From positions 326,279-384,307 of the forward strand of contig NZ_LMHT01000034.1 in the NCBI RefSeq assembly GCF_001429025.1: a DNA stretch of 58,029 nt, in the 5' to 3' direction. The notes below the pieces were generated by a model. The model was not told the origin of the DNA. It was given only the letters and a program-made list of their open reading frames with translations, and ran no database searches. Positions 53,903-58,029 of this stretch are shown piece by piece (within the stretch, counting starts at the first letter, position 1; each line of letters starts with the position of its first letter). The stretch is from Phenylobacterium sp. Root700. Lineage in GTDB: Bacteria > Pseudomonadota > Alphaproteobacteria > Caulobacterales > Caulobacteraceae. The translations under genes and the position numbers were made by a program.

Positions 53903-54886
53903 TCAGCTGGCGGCGCGCAGATTGCGAAACAGCGGACTGGCCAACAGGAACACCCAGACCACCAGCACGAACGGCAGCGTCAGGGCCGGCATGCCCAGCG
54001 GCTGCAAGGCGGCCGAGACCGCGGCGAACACCACCGCCGTGGTGATAGTGGCCAGCAGGGCGTAGGCGGCCGAGGTCCAGCTGAGGGCGAAGAACACCGC
54101 GCCCAGCGCGATCGCCGTCAGCACGCTGTTGAAACCGAAGGCGCCTGAGCGGATCGCCGGCTCGGCCGCGCCCATCCCCCAGGCGACCAGCAGCCCGGTC
54201 AGCGAGCCCAGCAAGGCGGCCAGGCCCGCGCGCCTGGAGCTGACCAGCAGGCCGAGCGCGAACAGCACCCCGGTGACCACGCCGCTCTGGAAGAACACCT
54301 GGGCCAGGCCGTTGAACAGACCCTCGACCACGGTCGACAGGCTGACCACGCCCTCCACGGCCGTAGACGCCGGCAGCCCCGCCGTCGGCAGGACGTCGGT
54401 CGAGTGCAGGCGGCCGAACCGCGCGCAGGCCAGCAGGAACACCAGGGCCGTGAACACGAACGGGGCGGTCAGCGCCGGGACCTTCCAGACCTGCGTCAAC
54501 CGCAGCATGGCGGCCATGACGACGGTCGAGCCGGCCGCGGCCAGGACGACGTAGGCCCAGGTCAGGCCCTCTGGATGCAGGAAGTAGAGCAAGGCGATGG
54601 CGACGAGCGCGCCGTTGAAACCGAACAGCCCGTCACGCACCTGATCAGGCTCGACCGCCAGCAGCTTGGCGGCGGCGGTGCTGACGGTCGTTCCGACCAG
54701 GGCCGCCAGCCCAAACAGCGTCGAGTGACAGAAGATCCCGATCAGGAAGAGCAGGCCGGCATAGCTGTTGTTCTGCAGCATGACTTGGCCGAGGCCGCGC
54801 AGCACCGCGTCGAGGAAGCCCGCCGCCTGCGCGAGCGAGCCCTCGCCGGAGACCGCCAGGCCGGTGGACGACAATCGAACAGACAT
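53903..54886 (-). CDS. Urea transporter family protein
   Basis: The 327-aa product has about ten TM helices in two homologous halves, each with the family motif G-F-N-G-A-L-V-A-I-A-L (near residue 86) and F-G-F-N-S-V-L-T-A-I-A-L (near 252). Urea moves passively through such channels; no urease or other urea gene lies nearby. GGGGGCTC precedes the ATG at 54886. An earlier in-frame ATG at 54925 lacks the site. Confidence 0.9.
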   Translation of the reverse strand: MSVRLSSTGLAVSGEGSLAQAAGFLDAVLRGLGQVMLQNNSYAGLLFLIGIFCHSTLFGLAALVGTTVSTAAAKLLAVEPDQVRDGLFGFNGALVAIALLYFLHPEGLTWAYVVLAAAGSTVVMAAMLRLTQVWKVPALTAPFVFTALVFLLACARFGRLHSTDVLPTAGLPASTAVEGVVSLSTVVEGLFNGLAQVFFQSGVVTGVLFALGLLVSSRRAGLAALLGSLTGLLVAWGMGAAEPAIRSGAFGFNSVLTAIALGAVFFALSWTSAAYALLATITTAVVFAAVSAALQPLGMPALTLPFVLVVWVFLLASPLFRNLRAAS

Positions 54887-54940
54887 GGTGAGCCCCCAGT
54901 TGCGCCGACGCCCGCGCCAGAGCACGAGCCGTTTTCGCCG

Positions 54941-55753
54941 TCAGTCCCGTTTCAGGGTTACTGAGGTCCGACGTCCGCCTTCATCCAGTTCGCCGCTCCA
55001 CGCCCCGTCCGCCGAAGGATTGAGCGTGATCGTCGCCGCCGGCGCGCCGGGCAGCGGATAGAAGCTGGCGCTGAGCTGGGCCCCCATCCGCTGGACCCCG
55101 GCTAGGAAGCCGGAAGAATCCGTCGCGCCGCGCCGACGCGGATCGCGCCAGGCGCCCTCGAGCTGGCCCAGGCCCTTGTCGACGAACAGCAGCGAATAGA
55201 GCGGCTGGCCGCCAGGACCGCGCAGCATCCAGGCGCCGTCGAGCGGACCCTGCAGGCCCTGGGCCGAGGCGAAGGACGAGCGCAGGCGGGTTTCGTAGCC
55301 GAGCTCGGCGCCGTTGAGCGGCGCCTCGGGCGTCTTGTCGTACTCGTCGACATGCACCGGGGCGGTCAGCCGCGGCGGCGCGGGGCGCGTGTAGACCGGC
55401 GGGACATAGGCGGCCGGCGGCGGGTTGTAGGGCGTGACGGGCCGCGGCGTGTAGGGCGCGGGCGCCAGCGACAGGCCAGGCGTCGTGGGGGCGGCGTAGG
55501 GATACGGTGAGGCGGCGGTCGCTGGCGGCGGGACATAGGCCGGCGGCGGGGCCATCGGCGCGGATTGAGGAACCGGCGGCGCGGGCGCGGGCGGCTCGCC
55601 CAGGGCCTCGGCCTGATCCTCGTCCATGGCCGGGGCCTGGTCCAGCAGCGCGCCGATCGGGTCGACGACATCCTGGGCCGACGCCGCGGGCGCGGCGACC
55701 AGCATGGCCAGACAGATGGAAGACTTGAGCAGGAAGTTCAAAATACGCCTCAC
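54941..55753 (-). CDS. Secreted proline-rich hypothetical protein
   Basis: The 270-aa product has a signal peptide (residues 1-26, ending A-S-A-Q), a Pro/Ala/Tyr-rich linker of about 90 residues with repeated P-P-P-A and Y-x-P, and a folded C-terminal domain of about 130 residues (G-P-L-D-G-A-W-M-L-R-G near 170, W-R-D-P-R-R near 202, A-T-I-T-L-N-P near 240). I do not recognise the domain. The ATG overlaps the CitE-like stop by 4 bp, an odd pairing of a secreted and a cytoplasmic protein. Confidence 0.72.
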   Translation of the reverse strand: MRRILNFLLKSSICLAMLVAAPAASAQDVVDPIGALLDQAPAMDEDQAEALGEPPAPAPPVPQSAPMAPPPAYVPPPATAASPYPYAAPTTPGLSLAPAPYTPRPVTPYNPPPAAYVPPVYTRPAPPRLTAPVHVDEYDKTPEAPLNGAELGYETRLRSSFASAQGLQGPLDGAWMLRGPGGQPLYSLLFVDKGLGQLEGAWRDPRRRGATDSSGFLAGVQRMGAQLSASFYPLPGAPAATITLNPSADGAWSGELDEGGRRTSVTLKRD

Positions 55754-56604
55754 GCCCCGGCGATGGCGTCCGCCACGGCGAGCAGACGCCGCGCCTCGGC
55801 CAGATGCAATCGCTCGACCATACGACCCTCGACTCGAATAACCCCCTTAGCCGCGTTTTCCGGCGAATCGAAGGCCGCGACGATGGTCCGCGACCATTCC
55901 ACCTCTTCCGGGGTCGGGGCGAAGGCGCGATTGGCGGCCTCGATCTGGCGCGGATGGATCAGGGTCTTGCCGTCGAACCCGAACTCCGCGCCCTGATCGC
56001 ACTGGCGCGCGAGGCCGTCGTCGTCGTCGATGCCGTTGAACACCCCGTCGAGGATCGTCAGGCCGTGGGCGCGGGCCGCGGCCACCGCCAGCGACAACGG
56101 ACCGGCCAAGGCGGCGCGTTCCGTGGTCAGGCGGCAACGCATCTCCTTGGCCAGGTCGTTGGTGCCGATCACGAAGGCGTCCAGCCGCGCGTCGCGGGCG
56201 CCGGCGATGGCGTCCATTGCGAACAGGCTGGCGCAGGTCTCGATCATCACCCACAGGCGAGTATCGCCCGCCAGCCCCGCGCCATAGGCCGCGACGTCGG
56301 CGGCCGACGACACCTTGGGCGCCAGGATGGCGTCAGGCCGGGCTGCGCCGGCGGCGGCGAGATCTTCGGCGCCCCAGGGGGTGTCGAGACCGTTCACCCG
56401 GATCACCACCTCGCGACGGCCAAACCCACCCGCCTTCACGGCCTCCACCGCCTGGGCGCGGGCCAGATCCTTGGCGTCGGGCGCCACCGCGTCCTCGAGA
56501 TCCAGGATCACCACGTCGCAAGCCAGGTCGCGGGCCTTTTCGATCGCGCGCGCATTGGCGGCGGGCATGTAGAGGGCGCTGCGGCGCGGCCGGACTGCGG
56601 TCAA
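55750..56604 (-). CDS. HpcH/HpaI aldolase / CitE-like CoA-ester lyase
   Basis: The 284-aa product is a TIM-barrel lyase like the citrate-lyase beta/malyl-CoA lyase group: R-S-A-L-Y-M-P-A-A near residue 7, D-V-V-I-L-D-L-E-D-A-V near 29 with a metal-binding Glu, R-V-N-G-L-D-T near 69, P-K-V near 97, and F-V-I-G-T-N-D-L near 144. It should cleave or make a C-C bond in a CoA ester; the exact substrate is unknown. The start is a TTG with GGAG upstream. No citrate-lyase partners are nearby. Confidence 0.9.
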   Translation of the reverse strand: MTAVRPRRSALYMPAANARAIEKARDLACDVVILDLEDAVAPDAKDLARAQAVEAVKAGGFGRREVVIRVNGLDTPWGAEDLAAAGAARPDAILAPKVSSAADVAAYGAGLAGDTRLWVMIETCASLFAMDAIAGARDARLDAFVIGTNDLAKEMRCRLTTERAALAGPLSLAVAAARAHGLTILDGVFNGIDDDDGLARQCDQGAEFGFDGKTLIHPRQIEAANRAFAPTPEEVEWSRTIVAAFDSPENAAKGVIRVEGRMVERLHLAEARRLLAVADAIAGA

Positions 56605-56660
56605 ATCGATAAGCTCCGTCAGGATAGCTAAGCTACCCTCATAAGGGTTAGAATGTCCTC

Positions 56661-57044
56661 ATGACCACCCGCTACGACGAAGGCGCCAAGAACGTGTTGG
56701 GCGGCGAGTTGATCGCCTGCTCGCTCGACCCCGTCACCGGATTCTTCCGCAACGGCTGTTGCGAGACCGGGCCGCACGATGTCGGCCTGCACACGGTCTG
56801 CGCCGTGATGACCGCCGAGTTCCTGGCCTATTCCAAGATGGTCGGCAACGACCTCTCCACCCCGATGCCCGAATACGGCTTCGCGGGTCTCAAGCCCGGC
56901 GACCGCTGGTGCCTCTGCGCCCCGCGGTGGAAAGAAGCCCTGGACGCCGGCGCCGCTCCGCAGCTGGTGCTGGAGGCGACCCACGAGGAAACCCTGGCCA
57001 TCGTCACCCTCGGCGTCCTGAAGGACCACGCGGTCGAGGCTTAG
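56661..57044 (+). CDS. DUF2237-family protein
   Basis: The 127-aa product is a DUF2237 member: N-V-L-G-G-E-L near residue 11, T-G-F-F-R-N-G-C-C near 26, H-T-V-C-A-V-M near 44, G-D-R-W-C-L-C-A-P-R-W near 80 and V-L-E-A-T-H near 103. The four conserved Cys suggest metal binding or redox function, but the role is unknown. It starts with ATG close to the divergent lyase. Confidence 0.92.
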   Translation: MTTRYDEGAKNVLGGELIACSLDPVTGFFRNGCCETGPHDVGLHTVCAVMTAEFLAYSKMVGNDLSTPMPEYGFAGLKPGDRWCLCAPRWKEALDAGAAPQLVLEATHEETLAIVTLGVLKDHAVEA

Positions 57045-57058
57045 GACCGGCGGGCCAA

Positions 57059-57167
57059 AGCCCCCCTCCGTCGCGCTTCGTGCGCCACCTCCCCCAGCGG
57101 GGGAGGATCTTACGTCGTGGATGCTCCCCCGCTGGGGGAGCTGTCGGCGAAGCCGACTGAGGGGGCA
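57059..57167 (-). repeat. Composite intergenic palindromic repeat, inverted copy
   Basis: Module A (57059-57111) and module B (57119-57167) are the reverse complements of the units at 4816-4925, so the element lies in the opposite orientation. It separates the convergent DUF2237 and thpR genes and could end both transcripts. Confidence 0.9.
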
Positions 57168-57184
57168 AGGGCCTGCCCAACACC

Positions 57185-57721
57185 TCAGAGCAGCGGATAT
57201 TCCCGCTCCAGCCGGTACCAGGAGCCCGCGTCCGACTGCCAGCTGGAATAGAGGCCGAAGCTGGTCGCCAGGAACGGCGTGGTGCGCAGCAGATTGTTCT
57301 CCTGGATCCAGGCCGCGACATCGGCCGGATTGGGCCGGCGCAGATAGGCCAGGGTGACGTGCGGCTTGTAGCTGCGGGTCTCAGGCTTCAGCCCGGCTCG
57401 GCGGGCGGCGATCTCATTGCCCCGCGCCAGATGATTCAGCCCCTCGTTCTCCTCCACCCCGGCCCAGACCGCATGGATGTCGGCGCCTTCGCCGAAGGCC
57501 CCTGCGCCGTGCAGCTGAAGCTCCAGCGGGCCGCCACCGAGGGTGGTGAACTCGGCGTCCAGGTCGGCGGCGACGTTCTCGGCCACGTCGCCCACGAACT
57601 TCAGGGTGATGTGCAGGGCCTCCAACGGCCGCCAGCGCGCGCCGGACAGGCGGTCCTGCCGGGTTGCGAGTTCGACCCCGATCTCCTCGGGAACGGCGAT
57701 GGCGGTGAACAGACGGATCAT
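57185..57721 (-). CDS. thpR: RNA 2',3'-cyclic phosphodiesterase
   Basis: The 178-aa product is a 2H phosphoesterase: two H-x-T-x motifs, H-I-T-L in L-H-I-T-L-K-F-V-G-D near residue 40 and H-V-T-L in H-V-T-L-A-Y-L near 121, and the N-terminus M-I-R-L-F-T-A-I-A-V-P. It hydrolyses 2',3'-cyclic phosphate ends of RNA; the biological substrate is unsettled. Length matches the family. Confidence 0.95.
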   Translation of the reverse strand: MIRLFTAIAVPEEIGVELATRQDRLSGARWRPLEALHITLKFVGDVAENVAADLDAEFTTLGGGPLELQLHGAGAFGEGADIHAVWAGVEENEGLNHLARGNEIAARRAGLKPETRSYKPHVTLAYLRRPNPADVAAWIQENNLLRTTPFLATSFGLYSSWQSDAGSWYRLEREYPLL

Positions 57722-57803
57722 GGGAATCTACCTAAGGTGCTGATGATCTGACGCAATCGTAATCCACCAAGCCTTGCGCGCGAGGCCCCGGCCCACGATA
57801 TTC

Positions 57804-57844
57804 GGCAATGCGCCCGCTCGGGGCGTTTCGAAAAGGGCCTTGCC
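57804..57844 (+). ncRNA. Candidate ybhL leader RNA
   Basis: GGCAA (57804) pairs with TTGCC (57844) around an inner CGCCC-GCTCG-GGGCG hairpin, ending four bases before the Bax-inhibitor-like ATG. A 'ybhL' leader motif upstream of this gene family is known in alphaproteobacteria. I matched only the location and a plausible fold. Confidence 0.4.
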
Positions 57845-57848
57845 TCTA

Positions 57849-58029
57849 ATGAGCGACTTCAACCGCGGCTACGCGCGCACGGTCCCCGCAGATCGCGCCG
57901 ACATGTCGGTGGACGCGGGGCTGCGCGGCTTCATGCTCGGCGTCTACAACAAGGTAGCGTTGGGTCTCCTCCTTTCCGCCGCTCTGGCGTATCTGACCGG
58001 CAACTACCCCCCCATTCGCGACCTGATGT
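57849..58029 (+). CDS. Bax inhibitor-1/YccA-family membrane protein (partial)
   Basis: The first 60 codons of a gene that leaves the window. The product starts M-S-D-F-N-R-G-Y-A-R-T, then V-D-A-G-L-R-G-F-M-L-G-V-Y-N-K-V-A-L-G-L-L-L-S-A as the first TM begins. This pattern is typical of the YbhL/YccA (BI-1) family, thought to modulate ion leak or interact with FtsH. Only the 5' part is seen. Confidence 0.88.
   Translation, partial: MSDFNRGYARTVPADRADMSVDAGLRGFMLGVYNKVALGLLLSAALAYLTGNYPPIRDLM

Overview
The window is about 58 kb of gene-dense, high-GC chromosomal DNA from an alphaproteobacterium, most likely of the order Caulobacterales (Caulobacter or Phenylobacterium type). The evidence is the alphaproteobacterial SOS box (GAAC-N7-GAAC) in front of an imuA-imuB-dnaE2 mutagenesis cassette, CtrA-like and GANTC (CcrM) sites in an intergenic region, a serC leader hairpin pair, the gene order sucC-sucD-sucA-sucB-lpd, and the block priA / fructose-6-phosphate aldolase / DUF484 / xerC. 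I see no rRNA, tRNA, CRISPR array, prophage, transposase or integrase-bounded island. No gene-free stretch exceeds 300 bases, and only the gene at the right edge is cut.

Layout. 1-9.6 kb: Ku (NHEJ), a secreted type-B carboxylesterase, the SOS mutasome imuA-imuB-dnaE2, then a coupled pair of a BNR/WD40-type beta-propeller and a ubiquitin-like MoaD/ThiS protein ending in Gly-Gly. 9.7-19 kb: a chemoreceptor, a ParB-like small protein, serA and serC, a small membrane protein, a 111-aa protein divergent from a hybrid histidine kinase, and two secreted paralogues with tandem RYD/YDQRGD repeats. 19-25 kb: nucleotidyltransferase, thiD, SDR, methyltransferase, folP, ftsH, rpsU. 25-35 kb: COQ9-like protein, dienoyl-CoA isomerase-like crotonase, pentapeptide-repeat protein, CorA-like transporter, CHAP hydrolase, acyltransferase, a VOC/TetR divergon with a perfect operator palindrome, TerC, and a DHA2 exporter. 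35-41 kb: priA, aldolase, DUF484, xerC, and a divergent qorR/qorB pair. 41-53 kb: TCA-cycle block (lpd, sucB, sucA, sucD, sucC and, after four unrelated genes, a type-2 malate dehydrogenase). 53-58 kb: HIT protein, urea transporter, proline-rich secreted protein, CitE-like lyase, DUF2237, thpR, and the start of a Bax-inhibitor-1 gene with a possible ybhL leader.

How genes work together: sucA, sucB and lpd encode the complete 2-oxoglutarate dehydrogenase complex; sucCD and mdh extend the same half of the cycle. imuA, imuB and dnaE2 form the SOS translesion system. serA and serC are the first two steps of serine synthesis. Several neighbours are translationally coupled by 1-4 bp overlaps (propeller/MoaD, thiD/nucleotidyltransferase, folP/methyltransferase, CitE/proline-rich protein, sucC/sucD, DUF484/xerC).

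The least explained parts are the propeller/ubiquitin-like pair, the divergent DUF2306/LytTR membrane pair, a probable CUG start codon for ribosomal protein S21, two hairpins that would bury the Shine-Dalgarno sequence of the next gene, the two RYD-repeat paralogues, and two families of intergenic palindromic repeats, one copy of which sits inside the SOS operon.
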